Origin: Caulobacteraceae bacterium
Lineage (GTDB): Bacteria > Pseudomonadota > Alphaproteobacteria > Caulobacterales > Caulobacteraceae
Length of the DNA stretch: 64,000 nucleotides
Direction: 5' to 3'
NCBI GenBank assembly: GCA_947478785.1
Contig: CANJXI010000005.1
Location: 1-64,000, forward strand
Shown here: in pieces, positions 1-8,112 of the stretch
Layout of the letters: each line of letters begins with the position of its first letter
Numbering within the stretch: the first letter of the stretch is position 1
Notes under the pieces: generated by a model
The model's input: the letters and a program-made list of their open reading frames with translations, nothing else
The model's database searches: none
Told to the model about the DNA's origin: nothing
Made by a program: the position numbers and the translations under genes

Positions 1-1
1 C

Positions 2-169
2 GAAAGCCTCGACGACGAGGAACTCATCGACAGCTTCACCACCGAGGCCCTCGACGCCCAGGTCGAACGCATCCGCAAGTCCATCGGCCTCGGCAAGCCG
101 GAGCCGGCGGAGGAAACCGCCGCGCCAGATCCCGTCCTCGCCGACGATTACTGGAACAGCTCCGCCTGA
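2..169 (+). CDS. C-terminal fragment of an unidentified protein (cut by window start)
   Basis: An open frame runs from the window edge to a TGA at 167-169 and encodes the last 55 residues of a protein. The fragment is acidic and ends DDYWNSSA. Its codon use matches the neighbouring genes (GC-rich third positions), so it looks like real coding sequence. No domain is recognisable in the visible part. The reading is followed within 5 bases by a REP-like palindrome that may act as a 3-prime mRNA end. The start and function lie outside the window. Confidence 0.6.
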   Translation, partial: ESLDDEELIDSFTTEALDAQVERIRKSIGLGKPEPAEETAAPDPVLADDYWNSSA

Positions 170-173
170 AGTC

Positions 174-225
174 CCTTCTCCCCTTGTGGGAGAAGGTGGG
201 CCGCGAATGCGGCTCGGATGAGGGG
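174..225 (+). repeat. REP-like palindromic element, copy 1
   Basis: A perfect 9-bp stem (CCTTCTCCC / GGGAGAAGG, 5-nt loop, 174-196) is followed by a second small hairpin (GCCGC-GAAT-GCGGC) and the tail GGATGAGGGG. The same three-part design occurs in reverse orientation at 362-410. This is typical of short non-coding dispersed repeats in high-GC alphaproteobacteria. Confidence 0.75.
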
Positions 226-361
226 TCGCACGCCCCCATCCACCGCCGCGAAACAGGACGAACCGCGGAAAACACGGAAGACGCTGGCCGTCTCCGTGCG
301 CTTTCCGTGTCTTCCGTGGTTTGAACCCTCCTCACCAGATCGCGCGGAGAGCGGAGCAAAA

Positions 362-410
362 CCCCTCATCCGTCAGCTACGCTGACACCTTCTCCCACAA
401 GGGGAGAAGG
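362..410 (-). repeat. REP-like palindromic element, copy 2 (inverted)
   Basis: This is the reverse complement of the design at 174-225: CCCCTCATCC, a small hairpin with a different sequence (GTCAGC-TAC-GCTGAC), then the 9-bp stem CCTTCTCCC / GGGAGAAGG at 388-410. The small-hairpin bases differ from copy 1 but pairing is kept. This suggests selection or a mechanism acting on structure. Confidence 0.75.
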
Positions 411-594
411 CGCGCTTCGACGCATTGCCTGCAAGGGTCCCGGTCTTCCGCATGCGCGGAAACCGGGATGGCGCCCGTGGTCGGGACCCTGGCGAATTCG
501 GGAGGGTTCGCGCCGCCCCCACGATCCCTACCCTCGACCGGCGCCGCCGCGTGACGCGGCGGGCGCCTGTGCATGTCTTGTCGAAGGGTTCCCC

Positions 595-1437
595 ATGAAG
601 ACGCTTTTCCTCGCCGCCGCGGCCATGGCCGCCCTGGCCGCCTCACCGGCCGCCGCGGTCGAACTCAATTTCAGCGATTTCTCGTCGACCGCGGGCCTGC
701 AGCTGAACGGTGACGCCGCCGCCGCCAACGACGGGACCCGCGACGTCCTTCGGGTGACCCCGGCGCTGCTGGGCCAGTCCGGCTCGGTGTTCTCGACCAA
801 CGCCATCACGCTCGGCGCCGACTACAGCTTCTCCACCCGCTTCACCTTCAACTTCAACCAGCAGGACGATGCGTTCGGCGGGGCCGACGGCCTGGTCTTC
901 GTGCTGCAGACCAACGCCAACAGCGTGGGCGGCGGCGGGGGCGGCATCGGCTACGAAGGCATCCCCAACAGCCTGGGCGTCGAGTTCGACGATTTCAACA
1001 ACGGCTCCGGCGACGGCGACAGCGGCAACCATGCCGGCATCGACTTCAACGGCGACGTGAACTCGGCCTTTCTCAACACCAGCCTGCCGTTCCTGCTGAG
1101 CAGCGGGTCGGACCTGACCGCCTGGATCGACTACGACGGCGCGCTCGGCAACCTGCAGGTCCGGCTGGGGAACAGCCTCGACCGCTCCGCGGCGACCCTG
1201 CTGTTCGACCAGGCCCTGACGCTCGATCTCGGCGGCACCGACGCCTTCGCCGGCTTCACCTCGGGCACCGGCTCCGGCTGGGCCAACCACGACGTGGTCA
1301 GCTGGACCTTCCGCGACACCTTCGAGCCGGTGATCTCCACGAGCGTCCCCGAACCCGCGAACTGGGCGCTGCTGATCATGGGCTTCGGCGGCATGGGCGC
1401 GGCGCTTCGCCGGCGCCGGGCCTTCGCGGCCGCCTGA
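595..1437 (+). CDS. PEPxxWA-CTERM protein with L-type lectin-like domain
   Basis: 280 residues. It has an N-terminal signal peptide (residues 1-21, Ala-rich core, AAA|VE cleavage region). A beta-rich, Asn/Asp/Gly-rich middle contains GVEFDDFNN and HAGIDFNGDVNS, which resemble L-type (legume-like) lectin sequences. The C-terminal tag at 251-280 contains PEPANW, a hydrophobic stretch and RRRR. That tripartite tail is the PEPxxWA-CTERM sorting signal, so the protein is probably exported and processed at the cell envelope or released into exopolymer. No exosortase gene is visible in this window. The lectin assignment rests on sequence flavour only. AAGGG lies 8 bases before the ATG. Confidence 0.85.
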   Translation: MKTLFLAAAAMAALAASPAAAVELNFSDFSSTAGLQLNGDAAAANDGTRDVLRVTPALLGQSGSVFSTNAITLGADYSFSTRFTFNFNQQDDAFGGADGLVFVLQTNANSVGGGGGGIGYEGIPNSLGVEFDDFNNGSGDGDSGNHAGIDFNGDVNSAFLNTSLPFLLSSGSDLTAWIDYDGALGNLQVRLGNSLDRSAATLLFDQALTLDLGGTDAFAGFTSGTGSGWANHDVVSWTFRDTFEPVISTSVPEPANWALLIMGFGGMGAALRRRRAFAAA

Positions 1438-1462
1438 TCGGGTGAATCTCGTCGCGGGGGCC

Positions 1463-1539
1463 TGGTGGCTGGAGACGGACTTGAACCGTCGACCTGTGGG
1501 TTATGAATCCACCGCTCTAACCAGCTGAGCTACCCAGCC
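1463..1539 (-). tRNA. tRNA-Met (anticodon CAT)
   Basis: Read on the minus strand this 77-nt gene folds into a full cloverleaf. The acceptor arm GGCTGGG pairs with TCCAGCC (one G-U). The D arm is AGCTCAGCTGGTTAGAGC. The anticodon stem GTGGA/ACCCAC region carries CAT, and the T arm is GACGG-TTCAAGT-CCGTC. The CCA end is encoded (TGG at 1463-1465 on the plus strand). The standard acceptor pairing fits an elongator Met tRNA. A CAT anticodon modified to read Ile AUA cannot be excluded from sequence alone. Confidence 0.93.
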
Positions 1540-1608
1540 CCAGGGTCCCTGCGCGAGGCGCGGGTTATAGGGTCTCGCCGGACGGGCTTCAAGCGGCTTG
1601 GAAGGGCC

Positions 1609-2424
1609 TCATCCCGGAGGCGGAAACCGGCGGGCCGAGGCCAGGTAGCCGCCGTCCACCAGCAGGTCGGCGCCGGTGACGTAGCTGGCCTCGTCCGACA
1701 TCAGGAAGCGCACGACCCGCCCCACCTCGGCCGGCTCGCCGAACCGGCCCAGCATGGTGCGCGCGATGGTCGCCTCGCGCAGCGGCCCCTGCGGCATGGC
1801 CCGCTCCAGCATCGGCGTCTGCATCATCCCGGGCGAGACGCTGTTGATGCGGATGCCGTCCGGCGCCAGCGCGTCGGCCATGGAGCGGACCAGCGACAGG
1901 ACCGCGCCCTTGGCGGCGGTGTAGGCGGGCAGCCGCCCGTCGCCCAGCCTGGCCTGCATGGAGGCCATCGCGACCACCGCCGAGCCGGGTTGGCGGCGCA
2001 GATCCTCGATCACGCCCTGGACGATCAGCGGGATGGCCCGCACGTGGACGGCGATGGCGCTGTCCCAGGCCTCGGGATCGAAACCCTCGATGCCGCCCCC
2101 GCCGCCGACCCCGGCCGAATGCACCAGTCCGCCGATGCTGGGCAGCAGGTCCCGGGTCTGCCGGCACGCCGCCCGCACGGCCTCCACGTCCCGGACGTCG
2201 ACGGCCAGCGCGGCGGCCCGCACGCCATAGACCCCTCGCAGGCGCTCAGCGGCGGCCTTCGCCTGTTCGGCGTCGATGTCCCACACCGCGACCGGCCGCC
2301 CCACGGCGGCCAGGGCTTCGGCGCAGGCGAGCCCCAGGCCGGAGGCGCCCCCGGTGACGATCACGCCCGTGGTGGGCGAAGCGCGGGGCGGGGCGATCGG
2401 CGGCGAGTGGTCTGGCGTCGGCAT
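1609..2424 (-). CDS. SDR family NAD(P)-dependent oxidoreductase
   Basis: 271 residues, the usual size of a classical short-chain dehydrogenase/reductase. The cofactor loop TGGASGLG is at 24-31. The catalytic Ser is about 155 and YxxxK is Y168/K172 (YTAAK). The sequence GVGGGGG follows the HSAG turn at 102-105, where NNAG is usual. The C-terminus (VTGADLLVDGGY) is typical. Substrate is unknown. It is divergent from the Baeyer-Villiger-type monooxygenase at 2527, with about 100 bp between them; an SDR producing a ketone beside such an enzyme would make sense, but this is inference. Confidence 0.9.
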   Translation of the reverse strand: MPTPDHSPPIAPPRASPTTGVIVTGGASGLGLACAEALAAVGRPVAVWDIDAEQAKAAAERLRGVYGVRAAALAVDVRDVEAVRAACRQTRDLLPSIGGLVHSAGVGGGGGIEGFDPEAWDSAIAVHVRAIPLIVQGVIEDLRRQPGSAVVAMASMQARLGDGRLPAYTAAKGAVLSLVRSMADALAPDGIRINSVSPGMMQTPMLERAMPQGPLREATIARTMLGRFGEPAEVGRVVRFLMSDEASYVTGADLLVDGGYLASARRFPPPG

Positions 2425-2526
2425 CGGGCGGCCTCAAGGAATGTGCGCGGGCACTATACGGGCGCCGATCACTTGCGCGACGCCGGACGATCGGATTTAC
2501 GAAGGCCCAAACAGGGAGATACGCAG

Positions 2527-4128
2527 TTGACCAAGGGTGCGGCTGATTACGACGTGGTGGTGGTCGGGGCGGGTTTCGCCGGCCTCTACGGGGTCTACCG
2601 GTACCGCGCGGACGGCCTGTCGGTGCTGGGCTTCGAAGGCGCCGACGACGTGGGCGGCGTCTGGTACCACAACCGCTATCCGGGCGCGCGCTGCGACGTG
2701 GACAGCATCGACTACTCCTTCTCCTTCTCTGACGAACTGCAGCAGGAATGGGTCTGGACCGAGCGCAACGCCGCCCAGCCCGAAATCCTGGCCTACCTGA
2801 ACCATGTGGCCGACCGGTTCGACCTGCGGCCACACTTCCGGTTCTCGACCCGCGTCACCTCGGTCCGGCGCGGCGCCGACGGGCTCTGGACGGTCGGCAC
2901 GGACAAGGGTGACACCGTCACCTGCCGCTTCATCGTGCTGGCGACCGGCGGCCTCTCCGAGCCCAAGAAACTCCCGTTCGAGGGGCTCGATGACTTCCAG
3001 GGCGAGTGGTATCTGACCTCGCGCTGGCCCAAGACGGAGCCCGACCTGGCGGGCAAGCGGGTCGGCCTGATCGGCACAGGGTCCTCCGGCCTCCAGGCCA
3101 CCCCTGAGATCGCCAAGGTCGCCAGCCACCTGGATGTCTTCCAGCGCACGCCGGTGTTCACCATCCCCGCCAAGAACGTCCCCACCGACATGGAGCGGTT
3201 CAACGCGATCCGCGCCCGCTATCCGCAATACCGCGCGGAGATCCGCAACACCCGTGTGGGCACCTCCACCAGCGCCGGCACCGGCAAGTCCGGATGGGAT
3301 TTCACGCCCGAGGAGCGGCATGAGCTCCTGGCCAAGCAGTGGGAGAAGGGCGGCGGCGGGTTCGTGGGCACATTCACGGACATTTCGCGCGACCTGAAGA
3401 TCAACGAGGAGGCTTCGGAGTTCGTCCGCGAGCGCATCCGCGAGACGGTCAAGGACCCGGCAGTCGCCGCCAAGCTCTCGCCCTACGACCATCCGATCGG
3501 CACCCGGCGCATCTGCGTCGACACCGACTACTACGAGACCTTCAACCGTCCGAATGTCACCCTGGTGGACGTGCGCGCGACCCCGATCACGCGCATCACC
3601 AAGACCGGGATCCAGACGACCGAGGCCGAATATCCGCTGGACGTGATCGTCTTCGCGATCGGCTTCGACGCGCTGACCGGGGCGGCCTCGGCCATCGACA
3701 TCCGTAACGAGGCCGGCGAGAGCCTGGGCGAGACCTGGCAGAAGGATCTGCAGACCTATCTCGGTCTGATGACCGCGGGCTTCCCCAACCTCTTCGTGGT
3801 CACCGGGCCGCTGAGCCCCTCGGTGCTGGTCAACCTGGTCCCCGCCGTCGAGCACGACATCGACTGGGTCAGCGAATGCATCCGCTACCTCGACTCCCAC
3901 GGCCTCAAGTCCATCGAGGCCGATCCGGAAGCGCAAGCCGCGTGGAGCGCCCACGTCGACGAGCTCGGCGCCCAGACACTCTTCTCCAAGGCCAAGAGCT
4001 GGTACATGGGCGACAATATCGAGGGGAAGCCGCGGCGCCTGCTGGCCTACGTCGGCGGCTTCGACGCCTACACCCGCCGCGTCCGCGAGATCGTCGAGGC
4101 GGGCTATCAGGGCTTCAAGCTGAGCTGA
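2527..4128 (+). CDS. Flavin-containing monooxygenase of the Baeyer-Villiger (cyclohexanone monooxygenase-like) family
   Basis: 533 residues from a TTG start at 2527, chosen because GGGAG lies 8-9 bases upstream and the product then begins right before the FAD fold; the frame is open far upstream but that part overlaps the divergent SDR. Residues 14-19 (GAGFAG) form the FAD Rossmann motif. GVWYHNRYPGARCDVDS is the type I BVMO FAD region, and 183-188 (GTGSSG) is the NADPH motif. The BVMO fingerprint at 157-168 reads FQGEWYLTSRWP, with Leu at 163 where the family has His. The FQRTP segment is conserved. Expected reaction: NADPH/O2-dependent insertion of oxygen next to a carbonyl; the His loss leaves this uncertain. 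Confidence 0.88.
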   Translation: MTKGAADYDVVVVGAGFAGLYGVYRYRADGLSVLGFEGADDVGGVWYHNRYPGARCDVDSIDYSFSFSDELQQEWVWTERNAAQPEILAYLNHVADRFDLRPHFRFSTRVTSVRRGADGLWTVGTDKGDTVTCRFIVLATGGLSEPKKLPFEGLDDFQGEWYLTSRWPKTEPDLAGKRVGLIGTGSSGLQATPEIAKVASHLDVFQRTPVFTIPAKNVPTDMERFNAIRARYPQYRAEIRNTRVGTSTSAGTGKSGWDFTPEERHELLAKQWEKGGGGFVGTFTDISRDLKINEEASEFVRERIRETVKDPAVAAKLSPYDHPIGTRRICVDTDYYETFNRPNVTLVDVRATPITRITKTGIQTTEAEYPLDVIVFAIGFDALTGAASAIDIRNEAGESLGETWQKDLQTYLGLMTAGFPNLFVVTGPLSPSVLVNLVPAVEHDIDWVSECIRYLDSHGLKSIEADPEAQAAWSAHVDELGAQTLFSKAKSWYMGDNIEGKPRRLLAYVGGFDAYTRRVREIVEAGYQGFKLS

Positions 4129-4178
4129 CCCGAGCGTGCTATCCCGGCCGCCCCTGAACGGCTAACCTGTGCGGACAC

Positions 4179-5207
4179 ATGAGCGTGCTGCACCTTCTGG
4201 GAACGGCCGGGGACGGCGGGGCGGAGACCTACTTCGTCGACCTCGTGGCGGCGTTGCGGCGGGCGGGCGTGGACGAGTCCTGCGCGATCCGCCGCCACCC
4301 GGCCCGGCGCGCCGCGCTGGAGGCCGCGGGCGCCCCGGTAAAGGTGCTGCCCTTCGGCGGACCGCTCGACATCGTCACCAGGACCGCCACCGCCGGGTTC
4401 GCGAAACTCACAGGCGCCAGGCTTGCGGTGGCCTGGATGAACCGCGCGGCCCGGCACACGCCCAAGGGCCCCTGGGCCCGCGTCGGACGCCTCGGCGGCT
4501 ACTACAACCTCAAATACTACAAGGGCTTCGACACCCTGGTGGCCAATACCGAGGACATCGCCGAATGGATCGTCGACCAGGGCTGGCCGGCCGGCCGGGT
4601 GCGCTGCATCCCCAACTTCGCCGCGGCCCCGCCGGTGGGTCAGGCGCTGGACCGCGCGAGCCTCGATACGCCCCGAAGCGCGCCCCTGTTGCTTTCCATG
4701 GGCCGACTGCACGAAGCCAAGGCGCATGACATCACCCTGCAGGCCCTGACCGAGCTACCGGAGGCCTGGCTGTGGATCGCCGGTGTCGGCCCTCAGGAGG
4801 CCAAGCTCAAGGGCATGGCCGCCGCGCTCGGCGTCGAGGACCGGGTGCGGTTCCTGGGCTGGCGGACCGACGCCTCGGCGCTCTACCGGGCGGCCGACCT
4901 CTGTGTCTTCCCCTCGCGCTATGAGCCGCTCGGCAATGTCGTCATCCAGGCCTGGGCGCACGGCCTGCCTGTGGTGGCGGCCGCCAGCCAAGGGCCGGCC
5001 GCCTTGATCGAGGACGGCCGCGACGGGCTGCTGGTCCCCATCGAAGATCCTGCGGCCCTGGCCGCGGGCGTCCGGCGCCTGCTGGACGATTCCGCCCTGC
5101 ACGCCGCCTTCGCCACACGAGGGCGCAAACGGGTCGCCGCCGAGTTTTCGGAAGCCGCCGTGGTGGCGCAGTGGAAGGCGCTCTTCGCCGATTTCGGGGC
5201 GCTCTGA
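4179..5207 (+). CDS. Glycosyltransferase family 4 (GT-B fold)
   Basis: 342 residues. The N-terminal acceptor domain starts with the Gly-rich GTAGDGGAETYF loop. The C-terminal domain carries LLSMGRLHEAKA and the nucleotide-sugar signature EPLGNVVIQAWAHGLPVV beginning at residue 249. In most GT4 enzymes this region is an EX7E motif; here the second acid is Gln257. The TGA at 5205-5207 is directly followed by the ATG of asnB at 5208, so the two are almost certainly co-translated. Together they suggest synthesis of a surface glycan or modified sugar. Sugar donor and acceptor are unknown. Confidence 0.88.
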   Translation: MSVLHLLGTAGDGGAETYFVDLVAALRRAGVDESCAIRRHPARRAALEAAGAPVKVLPFGGPLDIVTRTATAGFAKLTGARLAVAWMNRAARHTPKGPWARVGRLGGYYNLKYYKGFDTLVANTEDIAEWIVDQGWPAGRVRCIPNFAAAPPVGQALDRASLDTPRSAPLLLSMGRLHEAKAHDITLQALTELPEAWLWIAGVGPQEAKLKGMAAALGVEDRVRFLGWRTDASALYRAADLCVFPSRYEPLGNVVIQAWAHGLPVVAAASQGPAALIEDGRDGLLVPIEDPAALAAGVRRLLDDSALHAAFATRGRKRVAAEFSEAAVVAQWKALFADFGAL

Positions 5208-6911
5208 ATGTGCGGCATCGCCGGCCAGCTGGGCGGGACCGACCCACGCACGCCTGCGATGATCGCGGCCCTGGCGCACCGGGGGCCGGACGGCCTGCGG
5301 CTGGAGGATGTGGCGGGCGCATCGCTCGCCCACGCCAGGCTCTCGATCATCGACCTTGAAGGCGGCTGGCAGCCCCTGCACGCGGCCGGCTCCACGGTCG
5401 TGGGCAATGGCGAGATCTACAACTACCTCGAACTCGCCGACGAATGGGGCCTCAGGGACAGCCTCGCCACGGGCTCGGACTTCGAACCTTTGCTGCACCT
5501 CTACGCCCAGGAGGGCGAGCGGGCGTTCGGACGCCTGCGCGGCATGTACGCCTTCTGCCTGATCGGCGCGGACGGCCGGGCGTGGCTGGCGCGCGACCCC
5601 TTCGGTATCAAGCCGCTCTACATCATGGAGCACGCGGGCGGCCTCGCCTTCGCCTCCGAGCCCCGCGCCTTCTTCGCCGCGGGCCTTATGACGCGGGCGT
5701 TGGACGAGGCCGCGGCCCGCGAACTCCTGGCCTTCAACTATACCCTGGGCTCGCGGACGGTGTTCCAGGGCCTGCGCCGGCTCGCGCCCGGCGAGGTGGT
5801 CGAGGTTCGCGACGGGCGGATCGTGTCCTCAAAGCGCGGGGCGGCCCTCCTCCTCCCCCGTAAGACGGGGGAGGAGGCGGCGAAGCCGACGGAGGGGGCG
5901 CTGATAAAGCGCCTCGACGCCGTCCTCGAAGACAGCGTCAGGGTGCATCAGCGTTCGGACGCACCCTACGGTCTGTTCCTGTCGGGCGGGATCGATTCCG
6001 CCGCCATCGCGACGCTGATGGCGCGGCTGAACGAACGTCCGGTGACGGCCTTCACCTGCGGCTTCGATGCGCCCGGCGCCACCGACGAGCGAGGGCGGGC
6101 CGAGACGGTGGCGCGCGCGCTGGATCTCGACTGGCGCGAGACGATATTCGGAGAAGAAGACTTCTGGCGGATCGCCCCGCAGGTCGCCTGGGCGCTCGAC
6201 GACCCGACCGCCGATTATGCGGCCCTGCCGACCTGGAAGCTGGCCGAGGCCGCCAAGGGGACTCTCACCGTCGTCCTGACCGGCGAGGGCGGCGACGAAC
6301 TCTTCGGCGGCTACGGACGCTACCGCCGCGCGCTCAGGCCAGCGTGGCTGGGCGGGCGTCCGGCCCAGCCGCGCACCGCCGACACCGCGGCCCTGGCTCA
6401 CTGGCTCGACGAGGCGCGCGCGCCGACAAGCCTGACGCCGCTGCAGGCTGCCCAGTGGGCCGATGTCGCCACGTGGTTGCCCAACGACCTCCTGCTGAAG
6501 CTCGACCGCTGCCTCATGGCCCATGGGCTGGAGGGCCGCACTCCGTTCCTGGACCCCGAGGTCGCGGCGTTCGCCTATCCCCTGCCCGACCGCATGAAGG
6601 CGCGCGGCCGCCACGGCAAATGGCTGCTGCGCAAGTGGCTTGAGGGCGCCTGCCCGGCGGCCGGGGCCTGGTCGCGGAAGCAGGGATTCACAGTGCCGGT
6701 CGAAGCCTGGATCGCGCCACGGGCGGCCGATATCGCCGCGCGCATCGACGGGGTGGAGGCGGTTCGCCGCGTACGCCCGGACGCCGGCGCACAGTTCCTG
6801 GCGGGCGCGCCGGGCGTTCGCTGGCCGCTGCTGTTCTTCGCATTGTGGTCCCTGATCCACCTGCAGGGCGCCGCGCCAGCCGAGGCCCTTGTCGCCGTCG
6901 CCGGCCGCTAG
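5208..6911 (+). CDS. asnB: Asparagine synthetase (glutamine-hydrolysing) family amidotransferase
   Basis: 567 residues. The N-terminal class II glutamine amidotransferase domain has Cys2 (MCGIAGQ) as nucleophile, followed by the synthetase domain with the ATP PP-loop LSGGIDS near residue 258. GEGGDELFGGYGRY and the LKLDRCLMAHGLEGRTPFLD segment are also present. The start directly abuts the upstream GT4 gene. The pairing with a GT4 fits AsnB homologues that amidate sugars in polysaccharide clusters as well as true asparagine synthesis. A perfect 13-bp palindrome (5849-5877) is translated in the linker between the two domains, about residues 214-231. The 3-prime end overlaps the convergent oxidoreductase by 4 bp. 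Confidence 0.9.
   Translation: MCGIAGQLGGTDPRTPAMIAALAHRGPDGLRLEDVAGASLAHARLSIIDLEGGWQPLHAAGSTVVGNGEIYNYLELADEWGLRDSLATGSDFEPLLHLYAQEGERAFGRLRGMYAFCLIGADGRAWLARDPFGIKPLYIMEHAGGLAFASEPRAFFAAGLMTRALDEAAARELLAFNYTLGSRTVFQGLRRLAPGEVVEVRDGRIVSSKRGAALLLPRKTGEEAAKPTEGALIKRLDAVLEDSVRVHQRSDAPYGLFLSGGIDSAAIATLMARLNERPVTAFTCGFDAPGATDERGRAETVARALDLDWRETIFGEEDFWRIAPQVAWALDDPTADYAALPTWKLAEAAKGTLTVVLTGEGGDELFGGYGRYRRALRPAWLGGRPAQPRTADTAALAHWLDEARAPTSLTPLQAAQWADVATWLPNDLLLKLDRCLMAHGLEGRTPFLDPEVAAFAYPLPDRMKARGRHGKWLLRKWLEGACPAAGAWSRKQGFTVPVEAWIAPRAADIAARIDGVEAVRRVRPDAGAQFLAGAPGVRWPLLFFALWSLIHLQGAAPAEALVAVAGR
5849..5900 (+). repeat. REP-like palindromic element embedded in the asnB coding sequence
   Basis: CCTCCTCCCCCGT and ACGGGGGAGGAGG form a perfect 13-bp inverted repeat with a 3-nt spacer (5849-5877). 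This is followed by a small hairpin (CGGC-GAA-GCCG) and a G-rich tail CGGAGGGGGC. The order, palindrome then small hairpin then GGA-G-rich tail, matches the intergenic elements at 174-225 and 362-410. Here it is read in frame as LLLPRKTGEEAAKPTEGA inside AsnB. Confidence 0.7.
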
Positions 6912-8026
6912 ACGCCCAGGCCGAGCCTGGCCGCGACCTCCTCGCCAATCGCCAGCGAGGACGTGAGGCCGGGGCTCTCGATCCCGAAGAGGGCGACGAG
7001 ACCCGGGATGGCGTGCGCCTCGGCCCCGTCGATCCGGAAGTCGGGCTGCGGCTCGTCCGGGCCGTGCAGCTTCGGCCGGATGCCGGCGTAGTCAGGCGTG
7101 AGCGCTCCGTCGGGCAGGCCCGGCCAGAATTTGCGGATGTAGCGGGCGAAGTCGTCGGCGGCGTCGGGATCGACGCTGTAGTCGAGGGTCTCCACATAGC
7201 GCAGGTCCGGCCCGAACACCGCCTGACCGCCCAGGTCGCGGCGGTAGTGGGTGCCGAGCGCCCCATGGATCGGCGGCGGATAGATCAGACGCCCGAAGGG
7301 CGCCTTGCCGGCCAGCCGGAAGTACATGCCCTTGCCATAGTGGCCCTTGGGAATGTCGGTTTGCGGGAAGCCTGCGATGGCCGCGGCCACGGCCTGGGCC
7401 GAAAGGCCGGGCGCGGTGACCAGGTAGCGGCAGGTTAGGGTGGCGGGTTCGGCCCCGCCGGCCCGCACCTCGAACCCGCCGCCCTCCCGTGGGCTGGCGC
7501 CCTCAAAAGGGGTGGCGAGCACGACCGCGCCGCCGGCTTCTTCAATCTCGCCCTGCAGGGCGAGCATGTAATCGTGGCTGGCGAACACCCCGCTTTGGGG
7601 TGAAATCAGCGCGCCCTCGCATTTCAGATCCGGCTCCAGCGCGAGCGCCTGCGCCTTGGTGAGTCGCGCGATACCGTCGACGCCATTGGTCAGCGCCTGC
7701 TCCAGGATGCCGTCCAGGCGGCCCACTTCGTCCAGCGTGGTCGCCACCACGAGCTTGCCGCAGCGATCATAACTGACGTGGTGCTTGTCCAGGAATGGAT
7801 ACAGAGCGCGTCGGCCGGCCACGCACAGTCGCGCCTTCAATGAGCCGGTCGGATAATAGAGTCCGCCGTGGATGACCTCGGAGTTGCGGGACGAGACGCC
7901 CTGGCCGATGGCCTTGTCCTGCTCGAGCACCGCCACGGTGAGCCCCCGGCGGGCCAACGCATGCCCGCAAGCCAGGCCCACCGCGCCCGCCCCCACCACC
8001 ACCGCCTCGAAATCGAAATCCGCCAT
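6908..8026 (-). CDS. FAD-dependent oxidoreductase, L-2-hydroxyglutarate dehydrogenase-like
   Basis: 372 residues, DAO-fold flavoprotein. The FAD-binding GAGAVG is at 12-17. SSRNSEVIHGGLYYPTGSLK matches the segment typical of the L-2-hydroxyglutarate dehydrogenase (LhgO/L2HGDH) group. The C-terminal IESPGLTSSLAIGEEVA is also typical. Expected role: oxidation of a 2-hydroxy acid, perhaps metabolite repair of L-2-hydroxyglutarate. No membrane segment is apparent. It converges on asnB and is divergent from the serine hydrolase. Confidence 0.85.
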   Translation of the reverse strand: MADFDFEAVVVGAGAVGLACGHALARRGLTVAVLEQDKAIGQGVSSRNSEVIHGGLYYPTGSLKARLCVAGRRALYPFLDKHHVSYDRCGKLVVATTLDEVGRLDGILEQALTNGVDGIARLTKAQALALEPDLKCEGALISPQSGVFASHDYMLALQGEIEEAGGAVVLATPFEGASPREGGGFEVRAGGAEPATLTCRYLVTAPGLSAQAVAAAIAGFPQTDIPKGHYGKGMYFRLAGKAPFGRLIYPPPIHGALGTHYRRDLGGQAVFGPDLRYVETLDYSVDPDAADDFARYIRKFWPGLPDGALTPDYAGIRPKLHGPDEPQPDFRIDGAEAHAIPGLVALFGIESPGLTSSLAIGEEVAARLGLGV

Positions 8027-8112
8027 GCGGCTGGCCTAACGCCTGGGGCCCGGGTTGGGAACCATGGCGGATGGCGATATGGCTGCGCTCGCCCTGCTTG
8101 AAGGAGCCGCCC

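Larger units (their letters stand above)
170..594. other. 425-bp intergenic region with two REP-like elements
   Basis: No credible gene is seen here; the open frames crossing it have poor codon use and no ribosome binding sites. It contains two inverted palindromic elements (174-225 and 362-410). The remainder, 411-594, must hold the promoter of the lectin-like gene at 595; an AAGGG lies 8 bases before that start. Confidence 0.6.

Noticed and set aside
1990-2526. Upstream in-frame extension of the Baeyer-Villiger-type gene to an ATG at 1990
   Set aside because: It overlaps the divergent SDR gene, has non-protein-like composition and has no suitable start; the TTG at 2527 has a good ribosome binding site.
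8071-8112. ATG at 8071 as start of the serine hydrolase
   Set aside because: It would put 14 residues with charged and Pro-rich sequence before the signal peptide and lacks a good ribosome binding site; GTG at 8113 has AAGGAG.
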